Shown here: positions 1 to 6,904 of the stretch, in pieces
Position numbering within the stretch: the stretch's first letter is position 1
Layout: each line of letters starts with the position of its first letter
Source: Nitrospiraceae bacterium
Lineage (GTDB): Bacteria > Nitrospirota > Nitrospiria > Nitrospirales > Nitrospiraceae
DNA length: 10,746 bases
Direction of reading: 5' to 3'
Assembly (NCBI GenBank): GCA_005800255.1
Contig: SYGW01000043.1
Span: 1-10,746, forward strand
Position numbers and translations under genes: made by a program
The notes under the pieces: model-generated
Databases searched by the model: none
What the model saw: the letters and a program-made list of their open reading frames with translations, nothing else
Told to the model about the DNA's origin: nothing

Positions 1-34
1 CAAGGACGTGCTCTACCAACTGAGCTACGTGGGC
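1..34 (-). tRNA. tRNA-Thr (probable GGT), 5' part only
   Basis: Read on the minus strand, the sequence begins with a 7-nt acceptor arm GCCCACG, then TA, a D-arm containing GCTCAGTTGGTAGAGC, and an anticodon stem starting CGTCC followed by TTG. The window ends there, so only the first anticodon base (G34) is visible. The Thr identity is inferred from the close match to bacterial tRNA-Thr(GGT) 5' halves and from the neighbours: Tyr-Gly-Thr followed by tuf is a common bacterial order. The rest of the gene and any tuf gene lie beyond the left edge. Confidence 0.8.
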
Positions 35-97
35 CAACACTGCATGCCTTCTTCCGCCGCGTCCATCGTATTCGCTCTGAGTCGAGTCAGCTCGGAC

Positions 98-172
98 TGG
101 AGCGGGCGATGGGATTTGAACCCACGACAGCCAGCTTGGAAGGCTGGAACTCTACCACTGAGCTACGCCCGC
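98..172 (-). tRNA. tRNA-Gly(TCC)
   Basis: A full cloverleaf can be drawn on the minus strand. The acceptor is GCGGGCG pairing with CGCCCGC (102-108 with 166-172), and the D-arm contains GCTCAGTGGTAGAG. The anticodon stem is CCAGC/GCTGG around the loop CTTCCAA, giving anticodon TCC (complement at 138-140). The T-arm contains GGGTTCAAATCCC. The CCA end is encoded (98-100). It lies 76 nt downstream of tRNA-Tyr and 63 nt upstream of the partial tRNA-Thr, consistent with one polycistronic tRNA transcript. Confidence 0.97.
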
Positions 173-248
173 CCGTCGTCTGCCCACACTCGATCCTCAC
201 AGATGCACACACCGCACTCAATCAAGCTTCCAGTCCCACAGGCCTACA

Positions 249-333
249 TGGTGGGCAGGCAAGGATTCGAACCTTGGAAGCCGATGGCAACAGATTTACA
301 GTCTGCCCCCTTTGGCCACTTGGGTACCTGCCC
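249..333 (-). tRNA. tRNA-Tyr(GTA)
   Basis: Class II tRNA on the minus strand, about 85 nt including an encoded CCA (249-251). The acceptor is GGGCAGG/CCTGCCC (253-259 with 327-333). The D-arm contains TGGCCAAAGGGGGC, typical of bacterial tRNA-Tyr. The anticodon stem CAGA/TCTG encloses CTGTAAA, giving anticodon GTA (complement at 297-299). A long variable arm follows and the T-arm carries GGTTCGAATCC. It is the first tRNA of the operon, about 155 nt downstream of the predicted transcription start. Confidence 0.97.
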
Positions 334-373
334 GAAACGCCATGCATGACAAATCTATATGCACAATGACCGA

Positions 374-404
374 CTTCTTTTTCATCGTACGATGAGGAAA
401 GAAG
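374..404 (-). promoter_or_regulatory. Inverted repeat/hairpin in the tRNA operon leader
   Basis: On the minus strand the arms CTTCTTT and AAAGAAG (374-380 and 398-404) flank an inner 12-bp perfect palindrome, CATCGTACGATG (383-394). As RNA this folds to a 7-bp outer stem, a small internal loop and a 5-6 bp inner stem. It ends about 40 nt before tRNA-Tyr. No U-run follows, so it does not look like a terminator. A processing site, an antitermination-type element or a protein-binding palindrome are the options. Confidence 0.45.
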
Positions 405-433
405 AGTAAACCGGTCCACGCACTTCTCCTCTC

Positions 434-449
434 TCCTTACAAGTAAGGA
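434..449 (-). promoter_or_regulatory. Small leader hairpin (CUUG loop)
   Basis: TCCTTACAAGTAAGGA is a 7+2+7 perfect inverted repeat. Transcribed from the minus strand it gives a UCCUUA/UAAGGA stem closed by a CUUG tetraloop. It lies about 40 nt downstream of the predicted tRNA-operon start and just before a purine-rich AGGAG-containing stretch. Confidence 0.4.
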
Positions 450-494
450 TTTAAGTGGGGAAATGCGGGCACGGCCTTGTTCAGGAAACGCTCG

Positions 495-523
495 ATTCTA
501 TTGATCAAGTTCTGCGAAGTCAA
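495..523 (-). promoter_or_regulatory. Sigma70-type promoter of the tRNA operon
   Basis: On the minus strand, TTGACT (-35, 518-523), a 17-nt spacer and TAGAAT (-10, 495-500) match the housekeeping consensus at 5/6 and 5/6. The bases after the -10 are CGAGCGT, a GC-rich discriminator of the kind found at stringently controlled stable-RNA promoters. The predicted start is near 488. The only downstream genes are the tRNAs. No reporter or start-site data are available here. Confidence 0.65.
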
Positions 524-643
524 GGGCCAAAATCAGAATAGTCTCGTTTCTCTCTGCCAGCCTCTCGCCCCATTGCCCCGCCTGGCTTCGCCTCACTCCT
601 GGCTCGCGACACGGCCAGCCCGCGCCAACCCCATTGCGGCATG

Positions 644-660
644 AATATCCCAGAGATATT
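644..660 (-). terminator. Possible weak hairpin after the metallopeptidase gene
   Basis: AATATC and GATATT form a 6-bp inverted repeat around a 5-nt loop, starting directly beyond the minus-strand stop codon at 661-663. It is AT-rich and has no U-run after it on the minus strand, so it is a poor intrinsic terminator and may be chance. Confidence 0.2.
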
Positions 661-1590
661 TCAGGGTGTTAGAGAAGGAGGCTCCTGGCCCTCACATTGC
701 CCCTGGCGCTTACCTCCCTCCTCCGGCCAGGAAAATGCCGCGGCGGCACGGGCGAGAAGACCCGGGGAAAATCCCATGACATCCTTCATGAGTACCGCCG
801 CCTCCCGAGAGGAGAGCCGCGATGCGGCGGCCAGATATCGCTTTTGAGCCACAATCCTCTCCTGCGGATCCTCCGGCTCGTAATACCCGCGGAGGATTCC
901 GCCTCTCTCGGCAACCCTGAGACGACGCACCCATTCATCCTGACTTTTCCCCGGCTTCTGAATCGATAGCCCTGCGCCGTTCGTCACTTCCAACTGATTC
1001 CAGACCATCCACCCGACAAACACCGCCCAGGTTTCATTGAGCGCCTCCCAGGACTCGCGTTCACTTAAAAACCGTTCCTCTGTTTCGCCCTTCCTCTGTA
1101 CCACCGGCGTGATCAGCACCGCTCCGTAGTGACAATCCTGCTGCTGCCTCGCAAACGCGAGGATGGAATCGGATTGAGCCGCAGCCGCTGTGACCAGGTA
1201 ATCGATATAGGCGTGAAACAATTCATGGTACAGCGTTTCGATCTCCGCATGAGTGAGTCGCCCGAGGGGACGCAACGTAGCGCCGGCCCCATTAAAGGAC
1301 AGGACGCGGTTGAGCACCATCCGATGCTCGCCGAGATGATACTCGGCAGCATAGGTCCGCAAATCATCGAACTCGAACTGGACGAAGCCGGGCGGGACCG
1401 CGTGAAGAAACTTGGTCGGAAGACCGAGCCCCTCTGCTTCACCGAGCAACTGCATCCACATCCGGCCGGCCAACGGCGGACGCTCTTCCGACAGCCCAAC
1501 AGCAGGCGCAACGAGCAATCCACCCAGAAGGACGCCCATCGCGAACATTGTACGCAACGCCTGCACCATGAGAGTGATCCACGCCGACAT
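661..1590 (-). CDS. Putative exported zinc metallopeptidase (HExxH), unassigned family
   Basis: The protein is 309 aa. A hydrophobic segment at about residues 9-30 (ends APAVG) looks like a signal peptide or N-terminal anchor, so the rest probably acts outside the cytoplasm. Residues 122-126 read H-E-L-F-H, a zincin HExxH motif inside a helix-like stretch preceded by AEIETLY. A candidate third zinc ligand is Glu183 or Glu187, in the segment WEALNETWAVFVGW, about 60 residues downstream as in gluzincin-type enzymes. I do not recognise the family and the substrate is unknown. The start is 27 nt after the helicase stop and no good Shine-Dalgarno is seen; Met8 (1569) is an alternative start that leaves a more typical signal peptide. 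It is probably cotranscribed with the helicase, which may be coincidental. The peptidase assignment rests on one motif. Confidence 0.7.
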   Translation of the reverse strand: MSAWITLMVQALRTMFAMGVLLGGLLVAPAVGLSEERPPLAGRMWMQLLGEAEGLGLPTKFLHAVPPGFVQFEFDDLRTYAAEYHLGEHRMVLNRVLSFNGAGATLRPLGRLTHAEIETLYHELFHAYIDYLVTAAAAQSDSILAFARQQQDCHYGAVLITPVVQRKGETEERFLSERESWEALNETWAVFVGWMVWNQLEVTNGAGLSIQKPGKSQDEWVRRLRVAERGGILRGYYEPEDPQERIVAQKRYLAAASRLSSREAAVLMKDVMGFSPGLLARAAAAFSWPEEGGKRQGQCEGQEPPSLTP

Positions 1591-1617
1591 TGAGAGGACT
1601 ACGACAGGGGGAACCGG

Positions 1618-3645
1618 TCACACATAGCGATCATCGCGAGAATACCCATCAGGCCGTCCGCCTTCCTCCATCAGAGCCAACTGATCTAACAGCGCAGGCG
1701 ACACGGGATCCAGAAAGCGGGAGGGCTTGGATAGGACCATGCCGCTGCCCCGATCAAACACATTGATGGGATAGGTCAGGTACAGATGACGCTTGGCTCT
1801 CGTTACAGAAACATAAAAAAGCCGCCGCTCCTCCTCCAGCTCCTCGTCTTCACCGAACGAGTAGACCGACGGAAACCGTCCATCCACGATCCAAATAACG
1901 AACACACATTGCCACTCCAACCCCTTGGCGGAATGGATCGTAGACAGCACGAGCCGTTCGGGATCGCGATCCGGCGTCTCACCGCCCGTAGCATTTCCAT
2001 CCGGCGGCTCCAACGCCAAATCCGACAAGAACGTTTCGAGCTCCTGATACCGCTCCGCAATCGTCTGCAAATGATCTAGATCCCTCATACGCTTGGGGTA
2101 GTCGTCGTACTGCTCCTTGAAAATCGGCAAATAATATTCCGAAATCTGATTCACCAGATGGGCCGGATGCAGATCGTCAAGCCCGGCAAGACTTTCGAGC
2201 GTCAGACCTAAATCCTTCAACCCCTTCCCCGACCGTCCCGTCATTTCCAGCAGGGCCTTATATGGGCTAGGCGATTTCACGATCGCAGACATAACGTCCT
2301 GCGCCTTCTTAGGCCCGACCCCCTCGATGAGCATCAGCACGCGATGCCAGCTGACAGCATCCGAAGGATTGGCCACCACACGCAAATGGGCCAGCAGATC
2401 CTTCACATGAGCCGTTTCGACAAATTTGCCCCCGCCACGCTTAATAAAGGGCAGCCCGTGACGCGAAAGCTCGATTTCCAGGTCGAACGAGTGAAAGCTC
2501 GAACGAAACAGGACCGCCATTTCACTAAGCGGGACCCCTTCCTCCCGCAGCTCCAATATCTTCTGCGCAATGAAACGCGATTGGGCATTCTCGGCCCCCG
2601 CCGCCGCCAGCGTCGGCAACGGCCCGTCCAGCTTCCTTGTGAACAGGCGCTTGGTATATTTCTCCGTCGCCTCTTCGATAATGGCATTCGCCAGATTCAG
2701 GATCGGCTGGGTACTGCGGTAATTTTCTTCCAGCTTATAAATCACGGTGCCGGGGAACAGCGACGGAAACTCCATGATGTTCTTGAAGGTCGCGCCACGG
2801 AACGCATAGATCGACTGCGAATCATCGCCGACGACCATGACGTTCTGGTGAGTGGAAGCCAGATGTCTAATGACGTCCGCCTGCAGGCAATTGGTGTCCT
2901 GATACTCATCGACCAGAATGTAGCGGTATAGGGATGAGATCGTCCGCCGGACCGATTCATCCTCCACCAAGAGCTGCCGCAGCAACACGAGCAAATCGTC
3001 GTAATCCACCAGCTTGTCCCGACGCTTCGCCGCCTGGTAGCCCTTCTGCAACTGCTCCAACGCGTCCAAATGACCGGAAAAATGGTCGAACTCTTCAACC
3101 ACAATCTCGGCGAGCGTCCGCAACGTATTCTCGGACTTGCTGAACATCTCCGCGATCGTGCCCTTGCGGGGAAACCGCTTATCCTTTTCGTGCAAGCCCA
3201 GTTGCGCACGGACCAAGGCGATCAAATCTTCGGCATCGCCCCGATCGAGAATCGTAAAGCCCGGCTCCAATCCGATGGCCCGGCCATAACGCCGGAGCAA
3301 CATATTGGCCACGGAATGGAAAGTGCCGCCGCGAACCCGCTCGCTACGGACGCCGATCAACTCGCCGACCCGTTCGAGCATCTCCTGGGACGATTTTCTC
3401 GTAAAGGTCAGCAAGAGAATATGGGAGGGATCGATCCCCGAGTTGATCAAATAGGCCACGCGATAGACCAGCGTCCTGGTCTTGCCGCTCCCGGCTCCGG
3501 CAATAACCAAAGCCGGCCCTTCGCCCGCGATCACAGCCGCAAGCTGTTGGGCATTCAGCGCCGCCGCATAGTCAATGGAGAGGGCGGGAGCTGGCCCCTG
3601 GTCCGGCGACCGTTTCAATACATAAGGAGTGCTGTCTCGATTCAT
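1618..3645 (-). CDS. ATP-dependent DNA helicase, UvrD/PcrA/Rep family (SF1A)
   Basis: This 675-aa 3'-5' DNA helicase carries all SF1A motifs in order: a Q-motif near 30-36, Walker A AGAGSGKT (49-56), Walker B LVDEYQD (244-250), motif III GDDSQSIYAFRGA (273-285), motif IV LEENYRST (305-312), motif V TIHSAKGLEW (569-578) and motif VI FYVSVTRAK (610-618). It is expected to translocate on single-stranded DNA and unwind duplexes in excision repair, mismatch repair or replication restart; which of these (UvrD, PcrA or Rep role) cannot be told from the sequence. It is shorter than E. coli UvrD (720 aa), ending about 57 residues after motif VI. The frame stays open up to 3903, but ATG 3645 is chosen because a strong promoter sits just upstream (3671-3699) and the longer form would overlap the divergent gene and its promoter. 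No strong Shine-Dalgarno precedes it. Confidence 0.93.
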   Translation of the reverse strand: MNRDSTPYVLKRSPDQGPAPALSIDYAAALNAQQLAAVIAGEGPALVIAGAGSGKTRTLVYRVAYLINSGIDPSHILLLTFTRKSSQEMLERVGELIGVRSERVRGGTFHSVANMLLRRYGRAIGLEPGFTILDRGDAEDLIALVRAQLGLHEKDKRFPRKGTIAEMFSKSENTLRTLAEIVVEEFDHFSGHLDALEQLQKGYQAAKRRDKLVDYDDLLVLLRQLLVEDESVRRTISSLYRYILVDEYQDTNCLQADVIRHLASTHQNVMVVGDDSQSIYAFRGATFKNIMEFPSLFPGTVIYKLEENYRSTQPILNLANAIIEEATEKYTKRLFTRKLDGPLPTLAAAGAENAQSRFIAQKILELREEGVPLSEMAVLFRSSFHSFDLEIELSRHGLPFIKRGGGKFVETAHVKDLLAHLRVVANPSDAVSWHRVLMLIEGVGPKKAQDVMSAIVKSPSPYKALLEMTGRSGKGLKDLGLTLESLAGLDDLHPAHLVNQISEYYLPIFKEQYDDYPKRMRDLDHLQTIAERYQELETFLSDLALEPPDGNATGGETPDRDPERLVLSTIHSAKGLEWQCVFVIWIVDGRFPSVYSFGEDEELEEERRLFYVSVTRAKRHLYLTYPINVFDRGSGMVLSKPSRFLDPVSPALLDQLALMEEGGRPDGYSRDDRYV

Positions 3646-3670
3646 GTAGCCGCTCGTGAGGTGGTCGGGC

Positions 3671-3699
3671 TGTATAGCACACTGAGGGGGTCCTTTCAA
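3671..3699 (-). promoter_or_regulatory. Sigma70-type promoter of the helicase-metallopeptidase unit
   Basis: On the minus strand, TTGAAA (-35, 3694-3699), a 17-nt spacer and TATACA (-10, 3671-3676) match the consensus at 5/6 and 5/6. The predicted start near 3664 leaves a leader of about 20 nt before ATG 3645, which supports that start codon over the upstream in-frame candidates. Confidence 0.65.
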
Positions 3700-3759
3700 A
3701 CGAACCAACCGGTCCCGGTCGGCACTCATCGATCTATCAGCGTACCATGCAGACAACCC

Positions 3760-3789
3760 TTGGAGAGCGAGCAGCAACCTGTATATAAT
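3760..3789 (+). promoter_or_regulatory. Promoter of the 285-aa gene / phosphorylase run
   Basis: A perfect -10 TATAAT (3784-3789) is preceded at 18 nt by TTGGAG (3760-3765), a poor -35 with only the TTG matched. A TG lies 2 nt before the -10, one base off the extended -10 position. The predicted start is about 3796, giving a short leader of roughly 19 nt to GTG 3815. The ATG at 3788 lies inside the -10 and so cannot be the start from this promoter. Confidence 0.55.
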
Positions 3790-3805
3790 GACACTTCTTT
3801 TTTGC

Positions 3806-3809
3806 GAGG
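3806..3809 (+). promoter_or_regulatory. Ribosome binding site deciding GTG start 3815
   Basis: GAGG lies 5 nt before GTG 3815. It is the only Shine-Dalgarno-like sequence near the 5' end of the gene, and it falls downstream of the predicted transcription start. Confidence 0.55.
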
Positions 3810-3814
3810 TCATT

Positions 3815-4672
3815 GTGGGAACGTCAAAAAATCCATACAGCGAACAACTCCGCGGGATTGCCGAATTGATCCTGGCCGTCGCGGGCGAATCCGTGACCGT
3901 CATGAAGCGAACTGCCCCCGAGCGGGCCTTGAAACTGAAGCGCCACGAAGAATGGGAAATCTATCTGGAATTTCTCAAGGTGATGTTCAATCTCACAGAC
4001 CGGCTCTCCATCTTGTTCTTGCCGATCAAAGAGCAGCCTCAGTTCATGGACAGCCTGGAGGACGCCGTCACCCTGCAATTGAAAAACGTGCTTGAACCGG
4101 CATTTGGCACCGGCGCCGACCAAACAGAGATCATGCTGACCGTCGGCGCGGCGGTGGCGGAAAGCCGGCAGACCTATGAGCGCTACCGTTTCCTGGTCAC
4201 CGAGAGCAACCCTGCGAAGGATGAGATGTTGAAAGACTTCGGCGGACGAGTCGCCGATGCCATGGGCATCCCGGGCAATGCGCAAGTCTCCTCCGCCGCC
4301 ACGCTCTGTGCGAGCGCCGCGATTCCTGCCATCAAAGCTATCTTAGCCGGAGACGCGGCGCCAGCCACCGTCGGGGCTGCCAGCCCATCAATCGCGACAA
4401 CCTCCGCCGCTCCAACAGCCACCGCGCTACCAGAGTCCCAGGGGCCGACAGGGACGGAAATCAAGCTCGTCAGCGTCATGTCGACCATCACAGGAGAAGA
4501 AGTCGAAACTCGCTGGGGCCTGCACCCGCGATTCCGGCAGGATCTCCCTCCCGATGACGCGCAACAACTCACCAAGCTCATGAATCGAGTAGCGAAAATC
4601 CTGGGCGAACGCTACGCCTCCGTAGCCTTCTCCGACGAATGGACGTCCTGGCATAAAGCCGGCCACGCCTAA
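3815..4672 (+). CDS. Unrecognised 285-aa protein, two domains joined by an Ala/Pro/Ser/Thr linker
   Basis: I do not recognise this protein. From the GTG start it has 285 residues in three parts. Residues 1-175 are amphipathic and probably alpha-helical, with many charged residues early on (ERALKLKRHEEWEIYLEFLK). Residues about 179-213 are a low-complexity Ala/Pro/Ser/Thr linker, likely disordered. Residues about 214-285 form a compact C-terminal segment containing TGEEVETRWGLHPRF and ending in SDEWTSWHKAGHA. No signal peptide or membrane span is evident, so it is probably cytoplasmic. GTG 3815 is preferred over ATG 3788, since the latter overlaps the -10 box. It heads the run that continues 72 nt later with the phosphorylase, which hints at, but does not show, a link to glucan metabolism. 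Confidence 0.85.
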   Translation: MGTSKNPYSEQLRGIAELILAVAGESVTVMKRTAPERALKLKRHEEWEIYLEFLKVMFNLTDRLSILFLPIKEQPQFMDSLEDAVTLQLKNVLEPAFGTGADQTEIMLTVGAAVAESRQTYERYRFLVTESNPAKDEMLKDFGGRVADAMGIPGNAQVSSAATLCASAAIPAIKAILAGDAAPATVGAASPSIATTSAAPTATALPESQGPTGTEIKLVSVMSTITGEEVETRWGLHPRFRQDLPPDDAQQLTKLMNRVAKILGERYASVAFSDEWTSWHKAGHA

Positions 4673-4735
4673 CCGTTCTCGCCAGTCGAACGTGACGGTC
4701 CTCTCAGGATAACGCCGACTTCATACCAGCAATCG

Positions 4736-4742
4736 GGAGGTG
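4736..4742 (+). promoter_or_regulatory. Strong ribosome binding site for the phosphorylase GTG start
   Basis: GGAGGTG is a full anti-16S match, with 4 nt between GGAGG and GTG 4745. It fixes the start in a gene that has no ATG near its 5' end. Confidence 0.75.
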
Positions 4743-4744
4743 CA

Positions 4745-6904
4745 GTGGATATTCCGCAGACAACAGCCGATGGAGCGACTAGCATCCCAGCCGGGCTCTC
4801 GCGCCTCATGGAATTGGCCCATAACCTCTGGTGGAGTTGGACTCCCGAAACCCGTCGCCTATTCGAATATATCGATCCCACCCTCTGGGTCTTGACGCAT
4901 CACAATCCCGTCAAGTTCCTGGCCGACATCAGGCCAGACCGGCTGAACCAGCTCGCCGAAGACCCCTCCTACATGCGGCAATACTCTGCCGCGCTCAAAA
5001 TATTCGACGAGTATCGTCAGAGCAGCCACAGTTGGTTTAAGACCACACACCACGATTTGGTCGCGCCCACCGTAGCCTACTTTTCAGCAGAGTTCGGCCT
5101 CCATACGTCCATTCCTATTTACAGCGGAGGCCTGGGCATTCTTGCCGGAGACCATTGCAAGGAAGCCAGCGACCTCGGGGTACCCCTGGTGGGCATCGGG
5201 TTCATGTATCCGCAAGGCTATTTCCGGCAGAGAATCACGCCGGAGGGCTGGCAGGAAGCGGCCTACGCCCCCTTCAACCAAGACGAATCGCCGATCCATC
5301 CCGCGCTCACTCCATCAGGAGAAGCCTGCCGGATCACGGTCGAGATCGGCAGCCGGGTCGTGGAAGCGGCGGTCTGGAAAGTACTCGTCGGACGAGTCCC
5401 CCTCTACCTTATCGATACGGACGTTCCGGAAAACAATCCTGAAAACCGCGCCCTCTCCGCTCGCTTATATGGCGGCGATCAAGAAATGCGCCTCTGCCAG
5501 GAGTTTTTATTGGGGATCGGCGGGGTCCGTCTGCTGCGCGCCTTAGGCATCACCCCCACCGTCTGGCATGCCAATGAAGGCCATTCCGCCTTCCTCACGT
5601 TGGAACGTCTTCGAGAATTGATCCAACAGGGATTGACGCATGCGGACGCCTGCGAGACCATCCAGCAAAGTACGGTCTTTACCACCCATACCCCCGTGCC
5701 TGCCGGTCACGACGTATTTCCCCACCACCTCATGGACCGGTACTTTTCCGGCTATTGGGAACAATTAGGACTCTCACGGGAAGACTTCCTCCGGCTGGGA
5801 GACACACCGGAATCACAGGGGCATGGTTTCAACATGACGGCACTCGCCATGAGGATGGCTGCCCATGTGAACGGGGTCAGTCATGAGCATGGGCGGGTCT
5901 CACGAGAGATGTGGCACCATATGTGGCCCGGACTGCCGACCGAGCAGGTACCGATTCGCAGTGTGACCAACGGCATCCATGCGCCGACATGGATTTCTCC
6001 TGAACTCAACCAGCTCTACGGCAAGTATCTCGGCCAGGAATGGGCGGAGAAATGCGATGACACGACGATGTGGCAGCGGATCCTGGAGACCCCGGACCAG
6101 GAACTATGGGCCGCCCGGCAAACCATGAAACGCAAACTCATGAGCTTCATCCGGGAACGGGCCAGGGGCAGCTGGATGCAGGGGCACCTCCAACCCTCGC
6201 AAGTCTTAACCCAAGGCACGCTGCTCGACCCCGAAGCCCTGACGATCGGCTTCGCCAGACGCTTCGCCACCTACAAGCGGGCCACCCTGCTCTTCCACGA
6301 TCTCGAACGGCTGAAACAGTTGCTCCAAAACCACTGGCAGCCGGTCCAAATCATCTTCGCCGGCAAGGCCCACCCGGCCGATGAGCCGGGCCGTTACTTC
6401 ATCCATGAAGTGTTGAGCTTTTGCAGCGACCATAAGCTGGGCGGCCACGTGGCCTTCCTGGAAAACTACGACATGCATATGGCGAAGTACTTGGTCCAAG
6501 GCGTCGACGTCTGGCTCAACACCCCGCGCTTTCCCCTGGAAGCGAGCGGCACGAGCGGGCAAAAAGCCGCGCTCAACGGCGTCATCAACCTCAGCGTCCT
6601 CGATGGCTGGTGGAAAGAAGGCTACAACGGCGCCAACGGCTGGGGCATTGCCCCCTTAACCGAGAACCAGGACATCCAGGCGCAAGACCAGCATGACGCG
6701 GGCCAGCTCTATCGCATGTTGGAGCAAGAGACCATTCCCCTCTTCTATCAACGGGACATGGATGGCATCCCCCGCGGCTGGATGCAGCTCGTCAAGGAAA
6801 GTATCCGGACCAACGCGCCGCGCTTCTGCACAAAACGCATGGTCAAGGAATACGTCGACCATCTCTATGCGCCGGCCATGGTCAGGACCCCCTCGACATG
6901 GTAA
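4745..6904 (+). CDS. glgP: Alpha-glucan (glycogen/starch) phosphorylase, GT35
   Basis: This 719-aa PLP-dependent phosphorylase releases glucose 1-phosphate from the non-reducing ends of alpha-1,4-glucan in the cytoplasm. It is the shorter bacterial type with an N-terminal segment typical of the family (AHNLWWSW, 25-32). The glucan/phosphate region includes AYFSAEFGLHTSIPIYSGGL (111-130). Other conserved blocks are WHANEGHSAF (274-283), TTHTPVPAGHDVF (313-325), NGIHAPTW (409-416), GFARRFATYKR (502-512) and FAGKAHPADEPGR (538-550). The PLP block EASGTSGQKAALNG (599-612) contains the cofactor lysine at 607. Length and order are complete. The start is GTG behind a very strong Shine-Dalgarno. The last codons overlap the start of the next gene by 7 nt (ATGGTAA), suggesting translational coupling. 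No glycogen synthase or branching enzyme gene is in the window. Confidence 0.95.
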   Translation: MDIPQTTADGATSIPAGLSRLMELAHNLWWSWTPETRRLFEYIDPTLWVLTHHNPVKFLADIRPDRLNQLAEDPSYMRQYSAALKIFDEYRQSSHSWFKTTHHDLVAPTVAYFSAEFGLHTSIPIYSGGLGILAGDHCKEASDLGVPLVGIGFMYPQGYFRQRITPEGWQEAAYAPFNQDESPIHPALTPSGEACRITVEIGSRVVEAAVWKVLVGRVPLYLIDTDVPENNPENRALSARLYGGDQEMRLCQEFLLGIGGVRLLRALGITPTVWHANEGHSAFLTLERLRELIQQGLTHADACETIQQSTVFTTHTPVPAGHDVFPHHLMDRYFSGYWEQLGLSREDFLRLGDTPESQGHGFNMTALAMRMAAHVNGVSHEHGRVSREMWHHMWPGLPTEQVPIRSVTNGIHAPTWISPELNQLYGKYLGQEWAEKCDDTTMWQRILETPDQELWAARQTMKRKLMSFIRERARGSWMQGHLQPSQVLTQGTLLDPEALTIGFARRFATYKRATLLFHDLERLKQLLQNHWQPVQIIFAGKAHPADEPGRYFIHEVLSFCSDHKLGGHVAFLENYDMHMAKYLVQGVDVWLNTPRFPLEASGTSGQKAALNGVINLSVLDGWWKEGYNGANGWGIAPLTENQDIQAQDQHDAGQLYRMLEQETIPLFYQRDMDGIPRGWMQLVKESIRTNAPRFCTKRMVKEYVDHLYAPAMVRTPSTW

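Larger units (their letters stand above)
334..660. other. Intergenic leader/promoter region between tRNA operon and metallopeptidase gene
   Basis: No credible protein gene lies in these 327 bases. The left two thirds appear to be the transcribed 5' leader of the minus-strand tRNA operon. It holds two inverted repeats (374-404 and 434-449), a purine-rich stretch (426-438 on the opposite strand) and a promoter at 495-523. The part from 524 to 643 shows nothing I can assign; it is the trailer of the minus-strand gene that ends at 661. Confidence 0.6.

Noticed and set aside
343..363. TATAGAT-like -10 box close to tRNA-Tyr on the minus strand
   Set aside because: No -35 match lies 16-18 nt upstream, and the promoter at 495-523 is far better.
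8..369. Plus-strand open frames across the tRNA genes
   Set aside because: They are translations of the complement of tRNAs, a common annotation artefact.
222..419. 65-codon minus-strand frame starting at GTG 419 with AGGAG 6 nt upstream
   Set aside because: It runs straight through tRNA-Tyr, so it cannot be a normal gene; the purine-rich stretch is treated as part of the leader.
3646..3903. N-terminal extension of the helicase frame
   Set aside because: It would overlap the divergent gene and contain the helicase's own promoter, and its residues lack any helicase motif.
3070..4095. Long plus-strand open frame (341 codons) antisense to the helicase and running into the 285-aa gene
   Set aside because: It lies opposite the strongly supported helicase, overlaps both promoters and the real plus-strand gene, and its translation resembles no protein. 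It is a GC-rich shadow frame.
4673..4744. Separate promoter for the phosphorylase in the 72-nt gap
   Set aside because: Only a GATAAC-like -10 is found, without a credible -35; read-through from the promoter at 3760-3789 is simpler.
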